The notes: generated from the sequence alone by a model not told the origin. Shown: positions 1-8,468, counted from the first letter of the stretch. The stretch: DNA of 12,573 nt from Gammaproteobacteria bacterium (GCA_029859085.1 JAOUDU010000023.1:1-12573); one strand, 5' to 3'. Program-made: numbers and translations.

Positions 1-300
1 CGGACGCTTGAGCTGAAGGTCGCCATTGAGTTCATGGCATTTACGCCGGGCTGGAACACTCTCCAGAGCATGGCAGCGCTGGTCGAGAAAACAGCGTTGC
101 CCAATCTGGCCATCGGCAACCGGCTTGCCCCCGGCGACGGGGTTTTCCCGGTAGCTTGTTTCATCAATGCATTGCCCGCCGGAACCCCCCTCGAGGTCGA
201 AGTGCCCCAGCCACAAACGCGCCCGCCACTGGAGCGGGTCCGGTATGCGGTAACGGCGGCCCGGCGCATGATAGAAGCAGAATCCCGACTGTCGCGTTAA
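1..300 (+). CDS. C-terminal part of an unidentified protein (5' end outside window)
   Basis: The frame is open from the first base of the window to a TAA at 298-300, giving 99 visible residues. The ATG at 34 is internal to this open frame and need not be a start, so I treat the gene as truncated by the window edge. The visible part has no membrane segment and no motif I can name. It contains a Gly/Pro-rich stretch, then an LPAGTPLEVEV segment, and ends in a basic, probably helical tail. The LPxGxxxEVE pattern faintly recalls the end of RidA/YjgF proteins, but the spacing does not fit well and I do not assign it. It lies on the same strand as the quinohemoprotein gene, 150 bp upstream of that gene's likely start, so a shared transcript is possible but unproven. 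Confidence 0.55.
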   Translation, partial: RTLELKVAIEFMAFTPGWNTLQSMAALVEKTALPNLAIGNRLAPGDGVFPVACFINALPAGTPLEVEVPQPQTRPPLERVRYAVTAARRMIEAESRLSR

Positions 301-440
301 CCCCCGGGCACCCTTGATGGCGGGTACGAGCCCCGCGAAAATACATGGTCTTTGGCAAACCCGTCATCTATAGTTATTTACCCCTGCCTGACCCGCGGAG
401 TCAAGGTTATCGGCGGATCAGCTCGACAACCCAAGCACCC

Positions 441-450
441 AGGAGTGATC
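441..450 (+). promoter_or_regulatory. Ribosome binding site that fixes a GTG start at 451
   Basis: AGGAG at 441-445 lies 5 nt before GTG at 451, and the codons from 451 encode a normal Sec signal peptide. The same frame is open back to a TTG at 352, but the extra 33 residues would put a poor, Pro/Arg-containing stretch in front of the signal sequence. The 301-450 gap otherwise holds little. A -10-like TATAGT at 369-374 has only a weak -35 (TGGTCT, 346-351) at 17 bp, so any promoter there is tentative. A small GC hairpin at 320-336 has no T-run. Confidence 0.7.
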
Positions 451-2598
451 GTGAACCTGTTAAAGCTGACTGCCAGTCTTTTTCTTTTCATGTGGGTGAC
501 CACGCCTGCCGCGTACTCCGACACGGGTGATGTGAAAGGCGGCAAACAACCCGCAAACGTTGACGATAAGCGCTTGCTTGCGGCCGCTGGCGATGGCGCC
601 AACTGGCTTTCGTACGGGCGCACTTATGACGAGCAGCGATTCTCGCCGCTGACGGCGATAAGTGACAAGAATGTCGGCAGGCTCGGGTTGCAGTGGAGCG
701 CCGACCTGGACACCGCGCGCGGCCAGGAAGCGACGCCGATTGTGGTCGATGGCGTACTGTACGTCTCGACGGCCTGGTCGATGGTCAAGGCATTCGACGC
801 GGCAACAGGCGAGCCGATCTGGTCCTACGACCCCCAGGTGCCGCGTGAAAAGCTGGTCGAAGTTTGCTGCGATGCAGTTAACCGGGGTGTCGCCGTCTAC
901 AAGGGTAAGGTCTTCGTCGGCACGCTCGCCGGCCACGTCGTGGCGCTGGATGCCGCCACGGGCAAGGTCGCCTGGGACATCCAAAGTATTCCTGAGGGGT
1001 CGCATATGGCGATCACCGGGGCGCCGCGAATCGTCAAGGGCAAGGTCCTGATAGGTGCAGCGGGTTCCGAATACTTCACCCGCGGCTATCTTGCAGCTTT
1101 CGATACAGAAACAGGGAAAGAGGTGTGGCGTTTCTACACGGTTCCAGGCGATCCATCGCAGCCTTTCGAGGGCAAGCACCTCGAAGCTGCCGCGAAAACC
1201 TGGAGTGGCGAATACTGGAAGTTTGGCGGGGGCGGCACGGTCTGGGATTCAATCACCTATGACCCCGAAACCGACCTGGTGTATTTCGGCACTGCGAATG
1301 CCGAGCCATGGAACCCCGGTATTCGCAACTCCGCCGCCGGTGACAATCTGTACACCGCGTCGATCGTGGCAATCCGGCCCGATACCGGCGAATACGTCTG
1401 GCACTACCAGGAAACACCGGAGGATCGCTGGGACTTCGATTCCAACCAGCAGATCATCGCCGCGAACCTGAAGATCGCTGGCCAGGAGCGGCGCGTGGTG
1501 ATGCATGCGCCGAAAAACGGCTTCTTTTACGTGCTCGACGCCAGGACCGGAAAGTTCATTTCCGGCACGGCGTTCGCGACCGTGAACTGGGCCACCGGAC
1601 TGGACCCGGCCAGCGGCCGCCCGCTGGTCAACCCCGAAGCCAGGTACGAGATTACCGGCAAGCCTTTCACCAGCTTTCCCGGCGCCTACGGCGCACACAC
1701 CTGGCATCCCATGTCCTACAGCCCGGACACTGGCCTGGTATACATCCCAACCAACGAGGCGGCAGCGACATATACGGACCCGGCTAAAGAATGGACGCCC
1801 GGCAAAGTCGGCATGCAACTCGGGGTCGATTTCAATGCAGGCGCCATGCCGGCCGACACCGGGATACGTGAGTCGTGGCTTAAGAAGACCACCGGGGCAC
1901 TACTTGCATGGGACCCGGTGACGAGGAGCGCACGGTGGGCAGTTCAACATGCGGGGCCAGCCAATGGCGGCACGCTCTCCACCGCAGGCAACCTGGTTTT
2001 CCAGGGCACGGCGGGTGGAGAGTTCCGCGCCTATGCGGCAGATACCGGTAAACAATTGTGGAGTTTCGCCGCACAGACCGGCGTGGTCGCCGGACCGGTC
2101 ACCTACTCCGTGAACGGCAAGCAATATGTGGCGGTCCTCGCCGGATGGGGGACGCTCTGGGACTTGTATACCGGCATCCTCTCGACCAAGTCGGGACGGG
2201 TACCAAATGTGAGTCGACTGCTGGTGTTCGCGCTCGATGGCAAGGATCAACTGCCACCACCCCCGCCGCATTCACTGGCAGTGCTGGATCCGCCACCGGT
2301 CGCAGGGGATCCCGGGGAAATCGCCGACGGTGCGCTTTCCTTTCACTACAACTGCAGTGGCTGCCACGGGGACGCGGCGATTGCCGGGGTCCTGGTACCG
2401 GATCTTCGGCACTCGGCGGTCCTCAACAGTCCGCAACTGTGGCAGCAAATTGTCCATGACGGGATACTGAAGGAGCGCGGCATGGTCGCCTGGTCGGCTA
2501 ACATGACACCGGCTCAAATCGAGAATATCCGGCTCTACGTGATCAAGCGGGCCAATGAGGACAGGGCGCTGGAACTCGGGCAGGCAAAAGACCACTGA
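451..2598 (+). CDS. PQQ-dependent quinohemoprotein alcohol dehydrogenase, exported, with C-terminal cytochrome c domain
   Basis: This is a 715-residue periplasmic enzyme of the type II quinohemoprotein alcohol dehydrogenase family, which oxidises alcohols or aldehydes and passes electrons from PQQ to haem c. Residues 1 to about 23 form a signal peptide. An eight-bladed propeller follows, with repeated Trp-docking motifs such as TGKVAW, TGKEVW, GEYVW and TGKQLW. Adjacent Cys139-Cys140 match the family's vicinal disulphide. Metal and PQQ residues are Glu207, Asn283 and catalytic Asp328 in WDFD. The haem site is CSGCH at 635-639, with Met678 in RGMVAW as the likely sixth ligand. Length and domain order are normal for the family. 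Asp330, two residues after the catalytic Asp, is the position that marks lanthanide-dependent relatives such as XoxF and PedH. The natural substrate is not evident. The gene stands alone, convergent with the minus-strand operon, and no PQQ synthesis genes are in view. Confidence 0.93.
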   Translation: MNLLKLTASLFLFMWVTTPAAYSDTGDVKGGKQPANVDDKRLLAAAGDGANWLSYGRTYDEQRFSPLTAISDKNVGRLGLQWSADLDTARGQEATPIVVDGVLYVSTAWSMVKAFDAATGEPIWSYDPQVPREKLVEVCCDAVNRGVAVYKGKVFVGTLAGHVVALDAATGKVAWDIQSIPEGSHMAITGAPRIVKGKVLIGAAGSEYFTRGYLAAFDTETGKEVWRFYTVPGDPSQPFEGKHLEAAAKTWSGEYWKFGGGGTVWDSITYDPETDLVYFGTANAEPWNPGIRNSAAGDNLYTASIVAIRPDTGEYVWHYQETPEDRWDFDSNQQIIAANLKIAGQERRVVMHAPKNGFFYVLDARTGKFISGTAFATVNWATGLDPASGRPLVNPEARYEITGKPFTSFPGAYGAHTWHPMSYSPDTGLVYIPTNEAAATYTDPAKEWTPGKVGMQLGVDFNAGAMPADTGIRESWLKKTTGALLAWDPVTRSARWAVQHAGPANGGTLSTAGNLVFQGTAGGEFRAYAADTGKQLWSFAAQTGVVAGPVTYSVNGKQYVAVLAGWGTLWDLYTGILSTKSGRVPNVSRLLVFALDGKDQLPPPPPHSLAVLDPPPVAGDPGEIADGALSFHYNCSGCHGDAAIAGVLVPDLRHSAVLNSPQLWQQIVHDGILKERGMVAWSANMTPAQIENIRLYVIKRANEDRALELGQAKDH

Positions 2599-2656
2599 TC
2601 GCTGGCAGGAGTCCACGGCCCGGCCCGGACTATTCCGGCCAGTTGACTTGAGTCCC

Positions 2657-2700
2657 CGCTGACATGTCGCTGTGCGCCACCGGAGCGACATCCCGCAGCG
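2657..2700. terminator. Imperfect hairpin in the convergent gap, possible bidirectional terminator
   Basis: ATGTCGCT (2664-2671) and AGCGACAT (2684-2691) form a perfect 8-bp stem around a 12-nt loop. An outer 5-bp arm pair, CGCTG (2657-2661) and CAGCG (2696-2700), extends it across an uneven internal loop. It lies in the 117-bp gap between two genes that converge, where a terminator for both is expected. There is no T-run on either side, so intrinsic termination is not certain. A second, bulged GC hairpin lies at 2622-2640. Confidence 0.4.
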
Positions 2701-2715
2701 TTGGTGTCGGCCGTA

Positions 2716-4182
2716 TCAGATGAATACCCGGTCGGTGAAGTGACCGTGAAAGCCGAACGGAACATGGTGGGACAATTTTACCGCCGCGATCTCTGTTTCG
2801 GGTTCGAGAGCGTCCAGTATTACGATTTCAGTGCGGTGTGACGTCGCGTCATAGACGAACGACAGCAGGTAGCCGTCATCTTCCGATTTCGCGCCATCCC
2901 GGGGGACGAACAGCGCCTCGGATGTGTAGCGGTGTTGTCCGTAATCTCCGACCTTGAAATCGCCTGTCTCCGCATCGAGCTTCACGACCGAGTTATAGAA
3001 ATAGGGCGTGCCGTTGTCCACTGGGGCAACGTAATAGGTATACCGGCTGGGGTAGCAGGTCTTCTGCATATCCCAGCTGGGGAACTCCCCGGGGGGCGCG
3101 TGGAAATACTCCTCGTGAGTTATTTCCCCGGTCTTGACGTTGATACGGTACCGGCACAGCGGGGCACCCAGCATCCGCTCGAGGGTGAACACGTCCTTGA
3201 TCGCCGCAAAGTTCCCCGGGTCGGTGGAGCGGATGAAATCCGTGACTATTTCATCGCCCTGCTCGTAGGAGTTGCCGAAATGAACGATGAGCGCGGGCGG
3301 CAACTCGAATGTCCTGACCACCTTCATATCACGGAGGTCCACGATGATGCCCGTTACCGGCTTGTTCATCCGGTACTCGGTCACGTCGCTAATGGCCGCC
3401 GTACCCAGGATCGGCCCGGTCACGCCCATGGTAATGGAGCTGAGAAGGAAAACCGCGTAGTTTTCAGTAACACCGAAGTCGTGGACAAACGGAAAGCTCT
3501 TGAGAGGTATGCGAGACGTGGATGCGACCCTGCCCTGGGGGTCGATGTCGTAGAGATCCAGGCCGAACTTGAGTCCGGTTATGCCCAGCCCGGCCACGTT
3601 TACACCGAAATTGATATGGTGCCCGGTCCGGTAATTGATCTTGCCGTGTGCGCTCATGTTTTTCATGGTGTTCAGCGCGCCGTCGTAAAACTCAACACCC
3701 CTGGTTTCAAGCGTGGCGGGGTCCAGCAGGTAGGGCTGGCTGGCCTCGTAGAAAGCGCAGAGCTTGTCCCCGTGCCAGTTGATGCTGGTATTGGCGGGAT
3801 TGGAAAGAGGTCGCAGGAAATTACCCCTGAACCCGCCGTCCAGGTGGGTACCGAAGCCGCGAAACAGGATTTTGTTGCTCTTCTTCTCCTCGACGTACTT
3901 CGTGGTCCTGATGTAGCGGTTCTTGAAATGCGCCCTGCCCCCAGTAAAGGTAACCGCACTTATCATACCGGGCCCGTCGAACCAGTGGCCGTAGCGGCGA
4001 CCGCCCATTTCCATGGTCCCGGGTCCATTCCTGAAAAAAGTCCCGGTGAGACCGGGCGGGATGCGCCCCCTGACATCGTCCACCCAGCCGGAGTACTCCT
4101 GGTCCAACCCGTAAAAGCCGCTGTGGAAGTCGATCGGCTGAGCCGGGTTTTCTGTCCCTGGATTTTCTGCAGCAACTGACAT
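2716..4182 (-). CDS. Carotenoid/lignostilbene-type cleavage dioxygenase (RPE65/CCD family)
   Basis: This 488-residue protein is a non-haem Fe(II) dioxygenase of the carotenoid cleavage oxygenase family, which splits a C=C bond with O2 into two carbonyl products. All four iron-binding histidines are in place: His179 (SAHGK), His234 (FVHDFG), His301 (VHFGNSYE) and His479 (GFHGHF). Other family marks are FFRNGPG near residue 49 and HWFDGPGMI near residue 66. Glu146 and Glu422 are candidate second-shell carboxylates. There is no signal peptide, so it should act in the cytoplasm. Length is normal. The ATG at 4182 has AGGGA about 10 nt upstream. It is the last gene of the minus-strand operon, 60 bp after the uncharacterised gene before it. 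Family members act on carotenoids, apocarotenoids, lignostilbenes, resveratrol or isoeugenol-type phenylpropenes. The sequence does not tell me which substrate applies here. Confidence 0.93.
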   Translation of the reverse strand: MSVAAENPGTENPAQPIDFHSGFYGLDQEYSGWVDDVRGRIPPGLTGTFFRNGPGTMEMGGRRYGHWFDGPGMISAVTFTGGRAHFKNRYIRTTKYVEEKKSNKILFRGFGTHLDGGFRGNFLRPLSNPANTSINWHGDKLCAFYEASQPYLLDPATLETRGVEFYDGALNTMKNMSAHGKINYRTGHHINFGVNVAGLGITGLKFGLDLYDIDPQGRVASTSRIPLKSFPFVHDFGVTENYAVFLLSSITMGVTGPILGTAAISDVTEYRMNKPVTGIIVDLRDMKVVRTFELPPALIVHFGNSYEQGDEIVTDFIRSTDPGNFAAIKDVFTLERMLGAPLCRYRINVKTGEITHEEYFHAPPGEFPSWDMQKTCYPSRYTYYVAPVDNGTPYFYNSVVKLDAETGDFKVGDYGQHRYTSEALFVPRDGAKSEDDGYLLSFVYDATSHRTEIVILDALEPETEIAAVKLSHHVPFGFHGHFTDRVFI

Positions 4183-4242
4183 CTATCGCTTTTCCCTATC
4201 TCGCTCCCGGTCAAGCCTTACCGCGCCCATTGCGTGACGCGA

Positions 4243-5040
4243 TCAGACGTTGAACCAGGGAGAAATCATGAATTCCAGTGCCCCCTCGAACCACAGGACA
4301 TGCCTCGGCAAGGGGTCTATAAACCGTGCCCAGTGAGTATTGTCGCCGATGGCAATATCCTCGGGCGGAACGCTGTGGACCCGGGCATTGAACAGTCCCG
4401 CATCGTAATAGGTGCGATCACATACGCCGTTGCGCCAGTAAATATAGTCGTTGGCCTCTATCCACTCGCTGGCCGGCCTTACGCACGGATGGGCCTTGTC
4501 CAGACGCACGGTCGACTCGAACAGGTTGCCCTCCTCTGAGGCCACTGTTGAGACCAGGCGACCAGCCGATACCCCGTGTTCTACGCGGTCGGGTTTGGTA
4601 AAAAGGTTCACCGGATCCATCGAGCCGGCGGCCGCCCGGGCCTCCACCACCATGTAGCGCGGCTTGCCGTCACTGTCGGTGACATAGGTTGACCACTCCG
4701 CCCGCGGCCCATGAACCAGGCCGCTCACCTCGTAGATATTCAGCGTCAGCATCAGGGTCGGCTTATCATCCGCCAGGCACCGGATCGGCGCCAGCGTGAA
4801 GCCCTCGGCCAGATTGATGTAGTCAGTGAATTCCCGTTCCATCTCCTTTCTTACCGGGAAATTAATGTACACCGAAGGCGGATCCGCCAATACCGTGAAG
4901 TGCAGGTTGGGGCGCTCCCTCCCGAGCAGGATCCTGAATGCATCGCGCATCGCGAGTTGCGAGTACATCAGTCGCTTGAGCAGGCGCCTACCCGTCCGTG
5001 ACGGGCTTGTGTCAGATAAATTAGATCCGGGTCGGGGCAT
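4243..5040 (-). CDS. Uncharacterised protein, possibly acetoacetate-decarboxylase-like fold
   Basis: This is a 265-residue soluble protein with no signal peptide or membrane segment. I do not recognise it with confidence. The first 35 residues are basic and may be flexible. The middle, roughly residues 45-160, alternates short hydrophobic strands with turns and includes GFTLAPIRCL, then IYEVSGLVHGPRAEWSTYV, then PRYMVVEARA. This layout loosely recalls acetoacetate decarboxylase-type beta-barrels, but the GxPK segment that supplies their Schiff-base lysine reads GPR here, so decarboxylase chemistry is doubtful. The C-terminal third is rich in Trp, Tyr and acidic residues. Its ATG overlaps the upstream stop codon as TGATG at 5042-5038, so translation is probably coupled to the ATC-hydrolase-like gene and the two products may work together. 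Operon position between the receptor and the dioxygenase points to substrate handling, which is an inference. Confidence 0.75.
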   Translation of the reverse strand: MPRPGSNLSDTSPSRTGRRLLKRLMYSQLAMRDAFRILLGRERPNLHFTVLADPPSVYINFPVRKEMEREFTDYINLAEGFTLAPIRCLADDKPTLMLTLNIYEVSGLVHGPRAEWSTYVTDSDGKPRYMVVEARAAAGSMDPVNLFTKPDRVEHGVSAGRLVSTVASEEGNLFESTVRLDKAHPCVRPASEWIEANDYIYWRNGVCDRTYYDAGLFNARVHSVPPEDIAIGDNTHWARFIDPLPRHVLWFEGALEFMISPWFNV

Positions 5041-5843
5041 CAGTCAGTCTTCCAGCTCATTCGAACGGTACAGGATTTCTTGGGCAGATGTGGGTCGAAC
5101 TGCATTTTCAGGCCCCCGTTTTCACCGTTGAAGAGAGCCTCAAATGTTCCCTTACAGATCGCCAGGCAACCCTCTTCGGGCAGTGCTTGCGGATTCGGCA
5201 GCGTGCTCGCCGCGGCGCATGTGTGCCAGCCGCACTCGGGTATATCGATCACGGTCAAGCCGTTGCCCGGATCAAACTCGGTGACCGAGGCGGGGCCCGT
5301 AAGCCAGTGGGCCGGGTTGAAGGTTTCGAACAGGAGCCGGGTCCAGCGCCCCGGTTTCTTGCTGCCGTCCCGGGTGACCCGGGGACGGGTCTTCCTGTTC
5401 TTTTCGGGCATACTGTTCATCATCTTGAGAAATTCCGGCGAGGTCTCCTGGGACAGGGCCACGGCGGTGCCGATCACGATCTCGTTAAACTGCTTCGGGC
5501 TGTAGTGCCTGCGCAGCTCCAGAAGGGCCCACTCCATCTCGCGCACGAAATTTCCATAGCGCTTGCGCCACTTCTCCCGGGGTGAGTCCAGCCACCTGAT
5601 CTGTTCACGCCTGGATTTGATTTCCAGGTAGTCCCGATCTACCTGTGCCGGATCGCCAGACAGCCTGAGGATAGGTACAAAGGTGTGACTTATGATGAGC
5701 ATGGCTTTTTTCACAAGCATGGCGTTGGACATCCACATGTCGATCCAGGCCTGCGGTCCCCAGTGATAGTAAAAGCCGCGAGGTCCCGCCGGGCTCACCG
5801 GACCGCTGTGCCGGTCGCTGGAGATAATGCCGCTATCGGTCAT
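5040..5843 (-). CDS. ATC-hydrolase-like protein (L-2-amino-thiazoline-4-carboxylate hydrolase family), function unknown
   Basis: This is a 267-residue predicted cytoplasmic protein. The N-terminal part, from about residue 35, is helical and ends in a long charged helix around 70-115. A very basic linker covers about 145-170. The C-terminal part has a cluster of cysteines (ECGWHTCA, then GCLAICKGTFEALF) and finishes with short strands containing SCTVRMSW. This order of a helical front, a Cys-containing pocket segment and a terminal C-x-V/F-R strand resembles the ATC hydrolase family, whose members are mostly uncharacterised. The match is by eye and weak, and true thiazoline hydrolysis is not implied. 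The ATG has AGGGA 7 nt upstream, and that site overlaps the stop codon of the TonB receptor gene, 10 bp before this gene. The stop overlaps the next gene. Both point to one operon driven from the receptor side. Confidence 0.7.
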   Translation of the reverse strand: MTDSGIISSDRHSGPVSPAGPRGFYYHWGPQAWIDMWMSNAMLVKKAMLIISHTFVPILRLSGDPAQVDRDYLEIKSRREQIRWLDSPREKWRKRYGNFVREMEWALLELRRHYSPKQFNEIVIGTAVALSQETSPEFLKMMNSMPEKNRKTRPRVTRDGSKKPGRWTRLLFETFNPAHWLTGPASVTEFDPGNGLTVIDIPECGWHTCAAASTLPNPQALPEEGCLAICKGTFEALFNGENGGLKMQFDPHLPKKSCTVRMSWKTD

Positions 5844-5853
5844 CTGTAATTCC

Positions 5854-8307
5854 CTAGTTCATCAGGCGCAGTGTTATACCGTAAGTGGCCTGGGGTCCTA
5901 CCACCCCGGCGTAGCCTCCGATGGTCGGGATATCCAGGCCAAACACGTAGTATTCCTCATCCAGCATGTTGCGACCCCACAGTGTCACCTCCCAACGCCG
6001 GTCCTGGCTGGCCAATCCCAGGCGCAAGTTGACAATGTCCACCGCGTTGTTCCTGAGGTTTGGATCCAGATCCTCTTCGAGAAAGTAGTCGTCGATGTAG
6101 CTGTATTCAAGCCGCAGCATCATGACCAGGTCTGAGCCGAGGTCCTTGTCATACTGGACATAGGAACTGACGTTCCACTCGGGCGCATTGGCCAGCGGCT
6201 TACCCTTCAGGTCCTGTGTGCAGTTGCTGGATGTGCCGGGCGAGCCGGTCTGGGCTTTTTGTACATAATAGTATTGATAGAAGGCCTGCTCCACCGTGCA
6301 CTGGCCGTTGTCGAAGGACCCGTACTCCGCCTTGTTATAGCCGATCGCAGTTCCCACTACCAGGTCGGTCGCGGGGGCAAACAACAGCTCGAGTTCGGCG
6401 CCATAGCTCTCCAGGTTGCCGGCATTGGTCACGCGCACCGATGAACCGTCGAAGGTCTGTGATTGAAAGTCCCCGTAGTCCACGTAAAACAGCGTGCCAT
6501 TGAACTGCAGGCGCCTTGCGCCCCAACTGGTCTTCCAGCCCAATTCGTAGTTGGTGGCGATTTCCTCATCGAACTCACCGTCGGAGCCAACAACTTCACG
6601 CCGCTGGTTGAAACCACCGGACTTGAACCCGCGGCTGACCAGCCCGTAGCCCATTATGTCGGGATCGAAAAAATAGCGCAGGTTCAATGACGGGGATAAG
6701 TCGGAATCGTTGCGGGACGAATCATAGTAAATATCCGGGCCGGCGATGGGTGGCAGGTCCAGCGCCGTGGTCGGATTGGTGATCTGGGAGCCTTCCCGTT
6801 GCTTTTCTTCATAGGTGTAGCGCAGCCCCAGCGTGGCGCTGGCTTTCTCGCTGTAGTTCCATACCAGTTGGCCGAAGGCTGCATAGCTGGTGGTCGTGTA
6901 GTCGTTGGTATCGGTATTGACTGAGCCGCCCGGAAAGAAATCACCAAGGGTGAGGTCGCCGATGATGCGGACGTTGTTCACCAGGTCGGGCAACTGCGAG
7001 AACGTTCCCAGCGAGTCAAATTTCGAGTAGTAGGCGTAAAGACCGGCCAGGTAGTCGAAGGTTTCTCCCCCGGGCGACGTCAGGCGCAGTTCGGAAGAGT
7101 ACTGGTCCAGTTTTACATCCGTAGTCGCTTCCACCGCATTGTAGGCCGTGAAATCGCCGTCAAAGGCGCTATCGGACTCGTAGTGGCGCCAGGCGTTGAT
7201 GAAAGTGAGAGCGCCGTGGGAGGCCAATTGACGGTTCCACTGCACTGTCGCGCCTCCGACATCGACCTTGTTTCCGAGGTCGCTGTTGAACCAGTAGTGA
7301 TCACCGAACGGGTCAGCTTTAGGGGGTTTCATCCCGCTTGAGTCCTCGAGCGCGGTGTATGCCAGGATGGGCTTGCCGTCGGCATTGAGCCCCAGGGCTG
7401 CCTGCCACTCGGCGGACGGGTGATTGGTTGCGGGGGAGTTCAGGGTGGACAGCCCATTGTAGTCCATGACCGCAAAGGCACAGCAGTCCGTATCTTCCCT
7501 GGTGTAGTCCACGGTAATCAGGAATTCCCCGTAATCGTTGGCACCTTTGCTTCCCTGCAGGTCGAGCAGCATTCGTGCCCGCCCTCCCCACTTGTTGGCA
7601 TCGTTCAGGCCATCCCCGGTGAAATCGTTTTTATAGAGGTGGTCACCCTCCACGCCGAACCCGGTCAGCCGCAATGCGTGACCGGAGTTACCGAACGGGA
7701 CATTGACCATGCCGCGCAGTTCCAGTTGCTGGTTGCTATCGTAGGTCACCTCACCCATCGACTCGAAGTTCTCGACGGGCGTGTTGGTCAGGATACTGAT
7801 CGCGCCGGCAGAGGTGTTCTTGCCGTAAAGCGTCCCCTGCGGGCCGCGCAGCACCTCCACCTGGCGCACGTCGACCAGGTCGCCGACACCCATCCCCGAG
7901 CGCCCCTGGTAAACCTCGTCGATGAAAAGTCCCACGCTGGGATCCACGCCGGAATTGCTGCCGACCGAGCCGATGCCGCGAATCCTGATCGATGTGGACC
8001 TCGAGTCGGTCGCGGTGGTGATCCTGAGGTTGGGGGTGTACTCGTCCAGCTCGCCCAGCCGCGTCACGCCGCTGTCCTGCAGGAACTGCTCGGAGAATGC
8101 GGATACAGACATGGCCACGTCCTGCAGGCTCTCGACCCGTCGGGTGGCGGTGACGAGGACTTCCTCCAGCGCCGGTACTTTGCTTACCGCCGGTGCATTG
8201 GCCGGTTCTTCGGCCTGGACCGATAATGCCGGGGGCAGCAGGGCCAGGCACGCCAGGGCGATACCGCATTTGCACACTTTTTTCTTTATATTCAACGGCT
8301 TCCACAC
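5854..8307 (-). CDS. TonB-dependent outer-membrane receptor
   Basis: This 817-residue outer-membrane transporter takes up a large or scarce ligand using TonB/ExbBD energy. Residues 1-32 form a signal peptide with likely cleavage at SVQA/EEP. A TonB-box-like segment, EEVLVTA, lies at 48-54. The plug follows, with family hallmarks SIRIRGIG near 106, VGLFIDEVYQGR near 125 and VEVLRGPQGTLYGKNTSAGAI at 150-170. The rest is a 22-strand-type barrel with alternating Tyr/Asp/Ser strands. The start is GTG at 8307, since an in-frame stop lies just upstream at 8316-8314. No strong Shine-Dalgarno is visible, so a start slightly downstream (TTG codon 5 or GTG codon 11) is possible. The chain ends in TLRLMN rather than the usual terminal aromatic residue. 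As first gene of the minus-strand operon it probably imports the substrate of the downstream dioxygenase. No FecR or sigma factor is present. Confidence 0.95.
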   Translation of the reverse strand: MWKPLNIKKKVCKCGIALACLALLPPALSVQAEEPANAPAVSKVPALEEVLVTATRRVESLQDVAMSVSAFSEQFLQDSGVTRLGELDEYTPNLRITTATDSRSTSIRIRGIGSVGSNSGVDPSVGLFIDEVYQGRSGMGVGDLVDVRQVEVLRGPQGTLYGKNTSAGAISILTNTPVENFESMGEVTYDSNQQLELRGMVNVPFGNSGHALRLTGFGVEGDHLYKNDFTGDGLNDANKWGGRARMLLDLQGSKGANDYGEFLITVDYTREDTDCCAFAVMDYNGLSTLNSPATNHPSAEWQAALGLNADGKPILAYTALEDSSGMKPPKADPFGDHYWFNSDLGNKVDVGGATVQWNRQLASHGALTFINAWRHYESDSAFDGDFTAYNAVEATTDVKLDQYSSELRLTSPGGETFDYLAGLYAYYSKFDSLGTFSQLPDLVNNVRIIGDLTLGDFFPGGSVNTDTNDYTTTSYAAFGQLVWNYSEKASATLGLRYTYEEKQREGSQITNPTTALDLPPIAGPDIYYDSSRNDSDLSPSLNLRYFFDPDIMGYGLVSRGFKSGGFNQRREVVGSDGEFDEEIATNYELGWKTSWGARRLQFNGTLFYVDYGDFQSQTFDGSSVRVTNAGNLESYGAELELLFAPATDLVVGTAIGYNKAEYGSFDNGQCTVEQAFYQYYYVQKAQTGSPGTSSNCTQDLKGKPLANAPEWNVSSYVQYDKDLGSDLVMMLRLEYSYIDDYFLEEDLDPNLRNNAVDIVNLRLGLASQDRRWEVTLWGRNMLDEEYYVFGLDIPTIGGYAGVVGPQATYGITLRLMN

Positions 8308-8454
8308 CTGTTTTTATTGATATAGGGCCACAGGACAAGAAAAATCCAATCTCGCCGCAATCCAGGATGAACGTTTCGTTCCAGGCCTGCCGCGGCCCTG
8401 GACGGACTTTCATTGTCTTATCGAGCTGCGTGTGGGCTTCCGCAGCTGCCGATC

Positions 8455-8468
8455 TATTGTATACAATA
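8455..8468. promoter_or_regulatory. Operator 1, 14-bp perfect palindrome, probable GntR site
   Basis: TATTGTATACAATA is a perfect 14-bp palindrome in the divergent gap. Its core TTGTATACAA recurs in the second palindrome 20 bp away. GntR/FCD proteins commonly bind short palindromes with a GT-N-AC layout, and such a gene begins 63 bp downstream. The assignment to that protein is inferred from location and symmetry. Confidence 0.75.

Noticed and set aside
320..336. Small hairpin (GCGGG, 7-nt loop, CCCGC) after the first gene
   Set aside because: The stem has only 5 bp and no T-run follows, so I do not call a terminator.
2163..2172. TTGTATACC resembling the operator half-sites
   Set aside because: It lies inside the dehydrogenase coding region, is not a full palindrome and is best taken as chance.
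2932..4179. Long open frame (415 codons) on the plus strand opposite the dioxygenase gene
   Set aside because: The minus-strand frame carries all four iron histidines and family motifs. The plus-strand frame has no recognisable domain and is a GC-driven antisense opening.
4243..5040. Calling the uncharacterised protein an acetoacetate decarboxylase
   Set aside because: The resemblance is limited to a loose strand pattern, and the position where the Schiff-base Lys would be expected reads Arg.
7420..8226. Plus-strand frame of 268 codons opposite the receptor plug
   Set aside because: It is complementary to highly conserved plug motifs and encodes no recognisable protein.
5854..8307. Treating the TonB receptor as a lanthanide-complex importer because of the nearby DxD dehydrogenase
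   Set aside because: It heads the dioxygenase operon and is not linked to the dehydrogenase gene, so substrate uptake is the simpler reading.
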